Assembly: GCA_035546175.1 (NCBI GenBank)
Contig: DASZWW010000147.1
Location: forward strand, 1 to 12,153
Source: DASZFV01 sp035546175
GTDB lineage: Bacteria > Myxococcota_A > Polyangia > Fen-1088
Direction of reading: 5' to 3'
Length of the DNA stretch: 12,153 bases
Shown here: piece after piece, positions 6,479 through 12,153 of the stretch
Layout of the letters: each line of letters starts with the position of its first letter
Numbering within the stretch: the stretch's first letter is position 1
The notes under the pieces: model-generated
Seen by the model: only the letters and a program-made list of their open reading frames with translations
What the model was told of the DNA's origin: nothing
The model's database searches: none
Translations under genes and position numbers: made by a program

Positions 6479-6506
6479 GCGACCGCCTTTACAGAGAGGC
6501 GGTCGC
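6479..6506. terminator. Hairpin between convergent OsmC and alcohol dehydrogenase genes
   Basis: A 12-bp stem with one T-G wobble and a 4-nt ACAG loop: arm GCGACCGCCTTT (6479-6490) pairs with AGAGGCGGTCGC (6495-6506). It includes the dehydrogenase stop codon (TAA at 6491-6489) and its last codons. It lies just beyond the OsmC stop, so it could end transcription from both directions. Neither side has a T-run, so it would be an I-shaped or mRNA 3'-end protecting structure rather than a classical intrinsic terminator. Confidence 0.55.
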
Positions 6507-7706
6507 GATCTCGGCGAGCTCCCCGTCGGTGAGGACGATGGGGTTGCCCTTCATGCTGCTGGCGGCGCGGGCCTTCGCGACCAGCTCGGGCACGCGCGCG
6601 GACGTGAGGCCGTACCGCCTCAGGCCGGGGACCTCGAGGGCGGCGCGCAGCGCCTCGAGCCAGGCGACGCCGTCCTGGATCGTGGCGTCGGGGCGGCCCG
6701 TGACGAGCGTCGCGACCTCACGCAGGCGGACGAGGGCGGGCGTCGCGGGGGCGCGCCCGGCGAGCGCGCGCGCGTTGACGCGCATGACGGCGGGCAGGAG
6801 CGCGGCGCAGACGGCGCCGTGGGGCGCCGTGAACATGCCGCCCAGGGGCGCGGCGAAGCCGTGCACGGCGCCCAGGCCGGCGTTCGCGAGGCAGAGGCCG
6901 CCGTAGAGGCTGGCCAGGGCGAGCGCCTCGCGATCGGCCGGGGCGATGGCGGCGCCCGCCTTCGCGGCGGCGTGGGCGCGGCGGAGCGCGCCCGCCGAGA
7001 GGCGGATGCCGGCGCGCGCGAGGTCGGACGTCACGGGCGTCGCGCGCACGGAGACGAGCGGCTCGATGAGCTGCGAGAGCGCGTCGAGGCCGCTCGCCGC
7101 CACGACGGGCGCGGGGAGGCGCGCGAGCAGCTCGGGATCGACGAGCGCCACGCGCGGCAGCATCAGCGCGCTGCGCAGGCTCGCCTTGACGCCGGCCTCG
7201 GGCGCGGCGAGCACGGCGTTCTTCGTGACCTCGGAGCCCGTGCCCGCCGTCGTGGGGATGGCGACCGTGGGCAGCGACGCCTGCGCGAGGGGCTGGCCTC
7301 GGCCGACGACCTCGAGGTAGTCGAGCGGGTCGCCGCCGTTGCCGAGCAGCGCCGCGATCGCCTTGCCGGCGTCCAGCGCGCTGCCGCCGCCGAACGCGAC
7401 GACGAGGTCGCAGCCCGCGGCGCGCGCCGCCGCGACGCCCGCGCGCGCGAGGTCGATCGTCGGCTCGCCCGCGACGGCGAAGGGCGTGGCGCGCACGCCC
7501 GCCGCGGCGAGCGATGCGAGGACGCCCGCGGCCCGTGCGCCGGAGCGGCCCGTGACGACCAGCGCGTGCGCGCCGAGCTGGCGCGCCAGGGTGCCCGCCT
7601 GCGCCGCGACGCCAGCGCCGAAGACGACGCGCGTGGGCGCGGCCAGCTCCAGCGCGGCAGCGCTCGGCCCGAGCGGGGCCGCGGGGCCGTCACCAGCCGG
7701 CGTCAT
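6489..7706 (-). CDS. Iron-type (group III) alcohol dehydrogenase
   Basis: This 405-residue NAD(P)-dependent oxidoreductase belongs to the iron-containing alcohol dehydrogenase family. It shows GGGSALDAGKAIAAL (106-120), which binds the dinucleotide, IPTTAGTGSEVTKNAVL (150-166), and the metal-site helix ASGLDALSQLIEPLVS with D208. Two metal histidines are present: H282 in AVHGFAAPLGG and H296 in APHGAVCAALLP. The second ligand position, His in FucO-like enzymes, is Gln212 here, a replacement common in one large subgroup. The C-terminal SSMKGNPIVLTDGELAEI is family-typical. The intact TTAGTGSE motif argues for an alcohol/aldehyde enzyme; a maleylacetate-reductase-like role cannot be excluded given the neighbouring ABM monooxygenase. 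Its ATG lies 17 bp inside the end of the ABM gene, so the two are surely co-transcribed and probably coupled. The substrate is unknown. Confidence 0.92.
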   Translation of the reverse strand: MTPAGDGPAAPLGPSAAALELAAPTRVVFGAGVAAQAGTLARQLGAHALVVTGRSGARAAGVLASLAAAGVRATPFAVAGEPTIDLARAGVAAARAAGCDLVVAFGGGSALDAGKAIAALLGNGGDPLDYLEVVGRGQPLAQASLPTVAIPTTAGTGSEVTKNAVLAAPEAGVKASLRSALMLPRVALVDPELLARLPAPVVAASGLDALSQLIEPLVSVRATPVTSDLARAGIRLSAGALRRAHAAAKAGAAIAPADREALALASLYGGLCLANAGLGAVHGFAAPLGGMFTAPHGAVCAALLPAVMRVNARALAGRAPATPALVRLREVATLVTGRPDATIQDGVAWLEALRAALEVPGLRRYGLTSARVPELVAKARAASSMKGNPIVLTDGELAEIATASL

Positions 7707-8007
7707 CGGGCGCGACGTTGACGTAGCGCGCGCTCGTGCGCGGCTCGGCCATGAGATCCGCCACGGCGTCGCGCCAGCGCGCGTAGTGCGCCGTCGCCTT
7801 GTGCGCGGCCGGCGCCTCCGCCGAGCGGTACACCTCGACGAGCACGAAGCGCGTCGGGTCCTCCGTCGACTGGATGATGTCGAAGCGCGCGACGCCCGGC
7901 TCCTTCAGGCTCTCGCGCGAGTTCTCGATGGAGGCGGCGCGGAACGCCTCGACGCCCTCGGGCTTCACGCGGGCGTGGACGTGGACGACGATGAGTGAGC
8001 ACGACAT
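7690..8007 (-). CDS. ABM-domain protein, LsrG-like / putative quinol monooxygenase
   Basis: This 105-residue protein fits the antibiotic-biosynthesis-monooxygenase (ABM) ferredoxin-like fold, which usually works as a small cofactor-free dimer. The pattern follows E. coli LsrG: a first strand VHVHARVKPEGVEAFR, then GVARFDIIQS (38-47), FVLVEVYRS (54-62), the His-containing AHKATAHYARW (68-78) and a final LMAEPRTSARYVNV. No other lsr genes are present, so an autoinducer-2 role is unlikely; quinol or activated-phenol oxidation or isomerisation of a reactive carbonyl are alternatives. It is followed by the alcohol dehydrogenase with a 17-bp overlap and preceded by the OPT transporter 38 bp upstream, all on the minus strand. 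A hairpin lies just before its ATG at 8007, and no good Shine-Dalgarno is visible. Confidence 0.88.
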   Translation of the reverse strand: MSCSLIVVHVHARVKPEGVEAFRAASIENSRESLKEPGVARFDIIQSTEDPTRFVLVEVYRSAEAPAAHKATAHYARWRDAVADLMAEPRTSARYVNVAPDDAGW

Positions 8008-8010
8008 GAG

Positions 8011-8036
8011 GCGCCGATGCTACCAAAAGTCGGCGC
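8011..8036. promoter_or_regulatory. Inverted repeat enclosing an extended -10-like element, before the ABM gene
   Basis: GCGCCGA (8011-8017) and TCGGCGC (8030-8036) are perfect 7-bp arms around a 12-base AT-richer centre. On the minus strand the centre and arm edge read TGGTAGCAT (plus 8025-8017), an extended -10-like TGnTAnnnT sequence, so an internal promoter for ABM and dehydrogenase could be embedded in an operator. Alternatively the RNA hairpin may slow read-through from the transporter gene. No T-run follows. Confidence 0.35.
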
Positions 8037-8045
8037 GCGCGGCGG

Positions 8046-9917
8046 TCAGCGCAAGACCAGCGTCTCGAGCAGGATGAGCGTGATGCCGGCCAGCGACCCG
8101 CCCGCGATGACGCCCGCGCACAGCGTCTCGCGATCGTCGACCACGACGCGGTGGAACGTTGACCGCTCGTCGCGGCTGCGCCGCGCCGCGATCCAGAAGA
8201 ACAGCGCGCCGAGGCCCATGGCCAGCGCGTCGCTGAAGCGCAGGATGAAGCCCAGCCCGAAGGCCACCCCCGACAGCGGGAAGCGTCCCTTCGTGCGCTC
8301 GCCGGCGATCTCGATGACCACGCCCAGCGCGGCGCCCACCGCCATGGCGAGGCGCGCCGTCGGGTGCAGCGACCCGAAGCCGTGGACGAGCACCTCGGCG
8401 ACGCTCCGCCACACCTGCGCCGACGGCATGGGCAGCCGCTCGCTCGTGAACAGCGAGATGTCGTGGTGGAAGAGCGCGTAGAAGACCGGCACGGACATCA
8501 GCGAGCCCGCGATGACGCCCAGCACGTGCCCCACCGCCTGCTGGCGGGGCTTGGCCCCCAGCATGTAGCCCGGCTTGATGTCCATGAGGAGGTTGCTGGC
8601 GTTCGACGAGACCTCGCTCGTGATACACGCCGTCATGATGTTCGTGCCGATGTCCCGGCGCGCGATCACGCTGAAGGTCAGCTGGGTGAGCTTGCCGAGC
8701 GCGCTGCCCGGCGTGATGGACGTCAGCGCCGTGGAGTTGACGGCGATGAGCGTGAAGACGAACACCAGCGGCACGGCCAGCGCGCCCGTGGCGATGGGCA
8801 CGCCGAACATGGCGTTGCCGGCGAGCACGACCGCGGCGCCCACGAGGGGGATGCCCAGGACGAAGACGCGCATCGGCAGCTCGACGTCGGCGAGCAGGTC
8901 CTTCTGGCCGCCGCGCCCGAGCATGCCCGAGAAGGCCTGGACGATGATCTTCGGCTTCGAGAGGAACGACCACAGCGACGACGTCGTCATCATCGCGGCC
9001 CCGCCCCAGAGCGACCAGGTCGTGATGGCCTTGAACGTCGCGTGCGGGATGATGCCGACCTTGATGAGGTACGGCGCCGCGAAGAAGTAGTTGATGACCG
9101 CGCCCAGCATGAGCGACGCGGCCGCCTTCGTGCCGATGAGCCCGCCCGTGCCCAGCATGACGATCGACGAGTCGAAGCGGATCGTGAGGTCGCGCAGCGG
9201 CGTGCCCATGATCCGCGGCGTGACGACCTTGTAGATGAGATCGTCCCAGGCGTCGGGCAGCGTGAGGAACTTGAGGCGAACGGCGGCCATGACGCGCTCG
9301 CTGCGCAGCACCTCGACGAGCGCCGAGAGGGCCGCGCCCGCCGCGAGCACCTTGGCCTTGAAGAAGCCCTCCTCGCCCTTGCCGCTGTGCAGGTTGTCCA
9401 TGACGACGCCGGCGGCGTAGCCCTCGGGGAAGGGGAGCTGCTCGTCGTTGATGAAGCGCTTCTTGAGCGGGAAGGCGAAGAGCACGCCCAGGAGCGCCAG
9501 GAGCCCGATCCAGATCGCGACGTGGAGCGGCGGCACGACGTGGCCCGTGACGAGCATGTACGCCGGCATCGAGGAGACGAGCGGCGTCGTCATGTAGCCG
9601 GCGCTCGTCGCGATCGACTGCATGGCGTTGTTCTCGAGCACGGTCATCTCCTTGCCGAGCCCGACGGCGGCCAGCATCTTGAACGCCGCGAAGGAGAGGA
9701 TGACCGACGTCAGCCCCACGCCGAGCGTCCAGCCCGTCCGAATCCCGACATAGAGGTTGGTCAAGGAGAGTACGCTCCCCAGCACCATGCCCGTGACGCC
9801 GGCGCGCAGCGTGAGCTGCGGCATGTCCCCCTTGAAGACGTTGGCGCGCCACCAGGCGTCCTTCTGCTCGAGCGTCCATTCGCGGACCTGCTCGGGCGTG
9901 AGCTCGGGGAGCGCCAC
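8046..9917 (-). CDS. OPT-family oligopeptide transporter
   Basis: This 623-residue polytopic inner-membrane protein belongs to the oligopeptide transporter (OPT) family, proton-coupled importers of small peptides or metal-chelate complexes. Diagnostic segments are ENNAMQSIATSAG (95-107), LPFPEGYAAGVV (161-172), NSTALTSITPGSALGKLTQL (394-413) and the strongly family-like DIKPGYMLGAKPRQQ (446-460). Many hydrophobic helices alternate through the chain, including 38-58, 63-86, 132-150, 350-395 and 462-483, and the last at 600-620. The length fits bacterial members of the family. The start is GTG at 9917: an in-frame TAG two codons upstream (9923-9921) excludes a longer form, and AGG lies 6 nt before it. 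The first 30 residues are cytoplasmic and Trp/Glu-rich. It heads a likely operon with the ABM protein and the alcohol dehydrogenase; the cargo is unknown. Confidence 0.95.
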   Translation of the reverse strand: MALPELTPEQVREWTLEQKDAWWRANVFKGDMPQLTLRAGVTGMVLGSVLSLTNLYVGIRTGWTLGVGLTSVILSFAAFKMLAAVGLGKEMTVLENNAMQSIATSAGYMTTPLVSSMPAYMLVTGHVVPPLHVAIWIGLLALLGVLFAFPLKKRFINDEQLPFPEGYAAGVVMDNLHSGKGEEGFFKAKVLAAGAALSALVEVLRSERVMAAVRLKFLTLPDAWDDLIYKVVTPRIMGTPLRDLTIRFDSSIVMLGTGGLIGTKAAASLMLGAVINYFFAAPYLIKVGIIPHATFKAITTWSLWGGAAMMTTSSLWSFLSKPKIIVQAFSGMLGRGGQKDLLADVELPMRVFVLGIPLVGAAVVLAGNAMFGVPIATGALAVPLVFVFTLIAVNSTALTSITPGSALGKLTQLTFSVIARRDIGTNIMTACITSEVSSNASNLLMDIKPGYMLGAKPRQQAVGHVLGVIAGSLMSVPVFYALFHHDISLFTSERLPMPSAQVWRSVAEVLVHGFGSLHPTARLAMAVGAALGVVIEIAGERTKGRFPLSGVAFGLGFILRFSDALAMGLGALFFWIAARRSRDERSTFHRVVVDDRETLCAGVIAGGSLAGITLILLETLVLR

Positions 9918-10005
9918 CGGCTACCTGCCCCCCCAGGCGGAAGTGCCCATCCGCGAGAAGATAACACTTCGTCATTTCACGGCCGGCGATTCGACGACAT
10001 CGACG
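9918..10005. promoter_or_regulatory. Divergent intergenic region between OPT transporter and propeller lipoprotein
   Basis: This 88-bp gap must serve both divergent genes. Its only AT-rich part is about 9957-9979. On the minus strand TGTTATCTT (plus 9966-9958) resembles an extended -10 element and would give the OPT message a leader of about 30 nt. For the plus-strand lipoprotein I see no clear promoter hexamers and no Shine-Dalgarno before the ATG at 10006. A G-run opposite 9929-9935 precedes the OPT start. Confidence 0.3.
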
Positions 10006-11730
10006 ATGGCCCGCGTCCGCGTCCTCGGCTGCGCCCTGGCGGCCGTGCTGCTCGCGGCCGGCTGCGGCGGGCCCGCGGGGGGCGTCGACGACGGCGGCCG
10101 GGACCGCTCCGGGGGCGACGTCGTGACCATCGTCGTCGGCCGGACCGACGCCGGCGGCGACGCGTCCGGCGCCGGAGACGCGGCGACGTCCGACGCCCTC
10201 GACGGCGCGCTGCACGAAGGCGTCGACGAAGGCCCGTCCTCGGGCGGTCCCGACGCCGTCAGGGATGCGCCGGACCAGCCGAGGCCCGACGCGTCCCCGG
10301 ACGAGCCGGCGCTCCCCGACGCGCCCCCGGTCGAAGGCGAGCCCGACGTGGCGCGCGACGTGGCGGCGCACGAGATCGCTCCGCTCCACGACACGCGACC
10401 GAAGTACCTCGGCACCTACGCGCCGGCGGCGATGGGCAGCGTCGTGCCGGCCATCGCGGCCGACGGGTCCACCTACCTCGCGGGCACGTTCGACACGCCC
10501 ACGGACTTCGACCCGGGCACGGGCGAGGACCTCCGCACGCCGACGGGAAACTCGGACGGCTTCGTCACCAAGCTCGGCCCCGACGGCGGGTACCTGTGGA
10601 CCAAGACCTTCGGCGGCCCGTCCGCGCAGACGCTGGTGACCGGCGTGGCCGTCTCCGGCGCCTCGCTCGTCGTCTCCGGCGGCTTCACGGACGAGATCGA
10701 CTTCGATCCCGACGCGGGCCTGCAGAACCGCAGGGCGGCCTCGACCAACGACGTCTCCGGGTTCGTGCTTCGACTGACGCCGGCGGGGGCGTTCGCCTGG
10801 GTGAGCACCTTCACGGGCACGTCGACCTGTCAGGCCAACGGGGTCGCGCTCGACGCCGACGGCTCCGTCTACGTCGCGGGCTCCTTCGACGGCTTTTGCG
10901 ATCTCGATCCCGGCGACGGGGCGGACCAGCACGTCGCGAGCGGCAACCAGAACGGGTTCCTCGTCAAGCTGGCCGCCGCCGACGGCCGCTCGATCTGGGC
11001 CAAGAGCTTCGACGGAGACACGTGCGACGGCTCTCTCGCCTCCGTGACGACGGCCGGCGATGGGTCCGTGTGGGCGACGGGGCACCTTAGCGACGCCTGC
11101 TCGCTGGCGGGGCAGTCCGCGCCCACGGGGGCGACGGGGAACACGGGCGCGGGCGGCGCGCCCGGCGTCACGGCGGCCGCGATCGCCGCCTTCACGCCCG
11201 ACGGCGCGCCGAGCGGCCTGGGGGCGATCCTGGGCGGCGTGGCCGTGTCCGTCGCCGGCGCGGTCGACGGCTCCGTCTACGTCGGCGGCTGGATCACGGG
11301 CGTGAGCTCGACGGACCTCGATCCCGGCCCCGGCGTCGACAACCGCGTGGTCTCCCCGGGCGCCGACGACCCGACGGGCTTCGTCCTCAAGCTCGGGCCC
11401 GGCGGCGCCTACCGCTGGGCGCAGGCGACCTCGCGCATCACGACGCTCGCGCTCGCGGCCACCGACGACGGCGGCGTCATCGTGCTCGGCTGGCCCGTGA
11501 CCGACGCGCAGCAGACGGTCGCCTTCACGCTCACGAAGCGGGACCCCGACGGCAGCTCGCCCTGGGGGATCATGGTCCCGGGCAAGACCGCGGACCCGAG
11601 CGGCCTCGCCGCGGGCTCGTCGACCTTCGCCGTCACGGGCACGACGAGCGGGTTGATCGACCTCGACCCGGGCTCCACCGTCGACTCGGTGCGGACCGGC
11701 GCGACCTTCGCGTCGCGCTACTCGTTCTGA
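10006..11730 (+). CDS. Lipoprotein with Asp/Ala tether and predicted seven-bladed SBBP-like beta-propeller
   Basis: This 574-residue protein starts at ATG 10006, where a lipoprotein signal begins: R3 and R5, hydrophobic 7-18, lipobox LAAGC with Cys20. The open frame extends further upstream but into the opposing OPT gene, without signal features. Residues 21-130 are a disordered, strongly acidic tether rich in Asp, Ala, Gly and Pro. From 134 to 574 run repeats of roughly 50-70 residues following the plan DGSxYVAGxF, D-[FL]-D-P-G, GFVxKLxPDG, YxWxKxFxG. D-[FL]-D-P occurs at 167, 232, 299, 437 and 552; the fourth and sixth units lack it. The last unit stops after its third strand (FASRYSF), while the segment just before the first unit (KYLGTY, 133-138) looks like the missing fourth strand, which would close a seven-bladed propeller. 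Such propellers (SBBP-type) are common surface or periplasmic binding modules in Myxococcota. No catalytic motif is seen. Confidence 0.88.
   Translation: MARVRVLGCALAAVLLAAGCGGPAGGVDDGGRDRSGGDVVTIVVGRTDAGGDASGAGDAATSDALDGALHEGVDEGPSSGGPDAVRDAPDQPRPDASPDEPALPDAPPVEGEPDVARDVAAHEIAPLHDTRPKYLGTYAPAAMGSVVPAIAADGSTYLAGTFDTPTDFDPGTGEDLRTPTGNSDGFVTKLGPDGGYLWTKTFGGPSAQTLVTGVAVSGASLVVSGGFTDEIDFDPDAGLQNRRAASTNDVSGFVLRLTPAGAFAWVSTFTGTSTCQANGVALDADGSVYVAGSFDGFCDLDPGDGADQHVASGNQNGFLVKLAAADGRSIWAKSFDGDTCDGSLASVTTAGDGSVWATGHLSDACSLAGQSAPTGATGNTGAGGAPGVTAAAIAAFTPDGAPSGLGAILGGVAVSVAGAVDGSVYVGGWITGVSSTDLDPGPGVDNRVVSPGADDPTGFVLKLGPGGAYRWAQATSRITTLALAATDDGGVIVLGWPVTDAQQTVAFTLTKRDPDGSSPWGIMVPGKTADPSGLAAGSSTFAVTGTTSGLIDLDPGSTVDSVRTGATFASRYSF
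10435..11727 (+). repeat. Degenerate protein repeats (propeller blades) within the lipoprotein
   Basis: Seven related units of about 50-70 codons, starting near residues 147, 211, 276, 344, 411, 479 and 530 of the lipoprotein. Units 1, 2, 3, 5 and 7 carry the D-[FL]-D-P box (codons beginning at 10504, 10699, 10900, 11314 and 11659). Unit 4 replaces it with a Gly/Thr/Ala-rich loop and unit 6 is shortened. The repeats have diverged at DNA level, so this is an old protein-level repeat, not a recent tandem duplication. Confidence 0.7.
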
Positions 11731-11756
11731 GCCCGCGCGTCGTCCAGGGATCCTCC

Positions 11757-11783
11757 GCCCGCGCGCGAGCTAGTGGCGCGGGC
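11757..11783. terminator. GC hairpin between convergent lipoprotein and GxW-repeat genes
   Basis: GCCCGCGC (11757-11764) pairs with GCGCGGGC (11776-11783) around an 11-nt loop that includes the stop codon of the minus-strand gene. A second copy of the left arm stands at 11731-11738, directly after the lipoprotein stop, and could pair with the same right arm. There is no T-run on either strand, and in DNA this rich in GCGC words such stems arise easily. Confidence 0.3.
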
Positions 11784-12153
11784 CGAGCCACCAGTTGCCG
11801 TGCGCGTGCCCTAGGCGCCAGACGCCGGCGATCTGCTTCTGCCCGGAGCGCGCGAGCAAGTCGCGGAGCTTCCTGGCGCCTTTGAGCGTCGAGTCGTCGG
11901 CCTCCCACGTGCCCGAGACGATGTCCTTCGAGCCGCCGATGCGCGCGGACCAGGCGCCGCGCCAGCCGCGCGGCGTGCGGCGCGCGGACCAGGTGCCGGC
12001 CATGACCGTCGTGCCGCGGTCGTCGACCATGGACCAGGTGCCGAGCGCGACGTCGGGCGTGGCCGGCGCGACCTCGGCCGTCCAGAAGCCGCGGAAGACC
12101 CGCCTTGCCGCGTTCGTCGCCTCCCACGTGCCTTCGAGCTTCGCGGGGGCGTC
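11770..12153 (-). CDS. Gly-x-Trp repeat protein, N-terminus cut by window edge
   Basis: The minus-strand frame is open from the right window edge to TAG at 11772-11770, giving the last 127 residues of a longer protein. An internal ATG at 12030 would give only 86 residues, but the repeat continues upstream of it, so the true start lies beyond 12153. Counting from the edge, G-x-W triplets begin at residues 8, 22, 38, 53, 66, 81, 110 and 119, a spacing of about 13-16 residues (one interval is double). Typical units read GTWEA, GFWTAEV, GTWSMVDD, GTWSARR, GAWSARI, GTWEADD. This regular alternation with charged turns suggests an up-and-down beta structure, each strand starting with G-x-W. A short helix-like insert (KGARKLRDLLARSGQK, 91-106) breaks the pattern before the end, GNWWLGPRH. 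I do not recognise a named family; no catalytic motif or cysteine is seen in this part. It converges on the propeller lipoprotein 39 bp away. Confidence 0.75.
   Translation of the reverse strand, partial: DAPAKLEGTWEATNAARRVFRGFWTAEVAPATPDVALGTWSMVDDRGTTVMAGTWSARRTPRGWRGAWSARIGGSKDIVSGTWEADDSTLKGARKLRDLLARSGQKQIAGVWRLGHAHGNWWLGPRH

Noticed and set aside
6819..7721. 300-codon plus-strand open frame opposite the alcohol dehydrogenase
   Set aside because: Shadow, Arg/Ala/Glu-rich and without motifs; the dehydrogenase on the other strand is complete.
7690..8007. ABM protein as true LsrG of autoinducer-2 processing
   Set aside because: The fold matches, but no lsrK, lsrR, lsrF or ABC transporter genes are near; only the family-level call is supported.
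8020..11085. A 1,021-codon open frame on the minus strand and a 908-codon open frame at 8364-11090 on the plus strand
   Set aside because: Both lie over the OPT gene and half of the propeller lipoprotein in other frames, with Arg/Ala/His/Gly-rich shadow translations. Long false frames are expected where GC is this high and stop codons are rare.
12030..12030. ATG at 12030 as the start of an 86-residue GxW protein
   Set aside because: Three more G-x-W units with correct spacing are encoded in frame upstream of it, up to the window edge.
11633..12127. 164-codon minus-strand open frame overlapping the GxW-repeat region
   Set aside because: It is another frame of the same region, Arg/Ala/His-rich, and overlaps the end of the lipoprotein; the GxW frame has regular periodicity and is open to the edge.
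1..12153. Search for tRNA, rRNA, CRISPR repeats, insertion sequence ends and integrase or phage genes
   Set aside because: No clover-leaf candidate, no regularly spaced direct repeats, no transposase-like frame and no terminal inverted repeats with target duplication were seen by eye.

Overview
The window is very GC-rich DNA with strong third-position G/C bias, tightly packed genes and short intergenic gaps. Three exported-protein styles stand out: a lipoprotein with a long Asp/Ala/Pro tether and a repeat propeller, an exported hydrolase with a Gly/Asp/Thr/Ser-rich C-terminal tail, and a Gly-x-Trp repeat protein. Together they suggest a myxobacterium-like member of the Myxococcota (for example Polyangia). 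This placement is inferred from protein style only; there is no rRNA or other phylogenetic marker here. No tRNA, rRNA, CRISPR array, insertion sequence, integrase or phage gene is visible, and the content looks like ordinary chromosome.

Layout, left to right. (1) Minus strand, 1-2018: an exported alpha/beta hydrolase whose C-terminus runs off the left edge, preceded by the redox chaperone Hsp33 (hslO). (2) Plus strand, 2054-5466: a CDP-alcohol phosphatidyltransferase overlapping by ATGA a lipoprotein of the SMP-30/gluconolactonase family, then a small exported protein of unknown function, then phosphoserine aminotransferase (serC). (3) Minus strand folA (dihydrofolate reductase) converges on serC and diverges, only 23 bp apart, from a plus-strand OsmC-family protein; a perfect inverted repeat fills most of that gap. 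(4) Minus strand, 6489-9917: a probable three-gene operon of OPT-family transporter, LsrG-like ABM-domain monooxygenase and iron-type alcohol dehydrogenase, closed by a strong hairpin shared with the convergent OsmC gene. (5) Plus strand, 10006-11730: a large lipoprotein predicted to be a seven-bladed beta-propeller with recurring D-[FL]-D-P motifs. (6) Minus strand, 11770 to the right edge: the C-terminal part of a protein built of Gly-x-Trp repeats.

Most recognised genes are housekeeping or stress functions: phospholipid synthesis, serine/PLP metabolism, folate reduction and thiol/peroxide defence. The less explained material is the envelope proteins (the 3822-4316 protein, the propeller lipoprotein, the GxW-repeat protein and the tail of the hydrolase) and several compact inverted repeats in intergenic gaps. 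I did not find convincing evidence of a wholly new multi-gene system. The best leads are the propeller lipoprotein, the GxW-repeat protein and the OPT-ABM-dehydrogenase operon with its palindromic leader.
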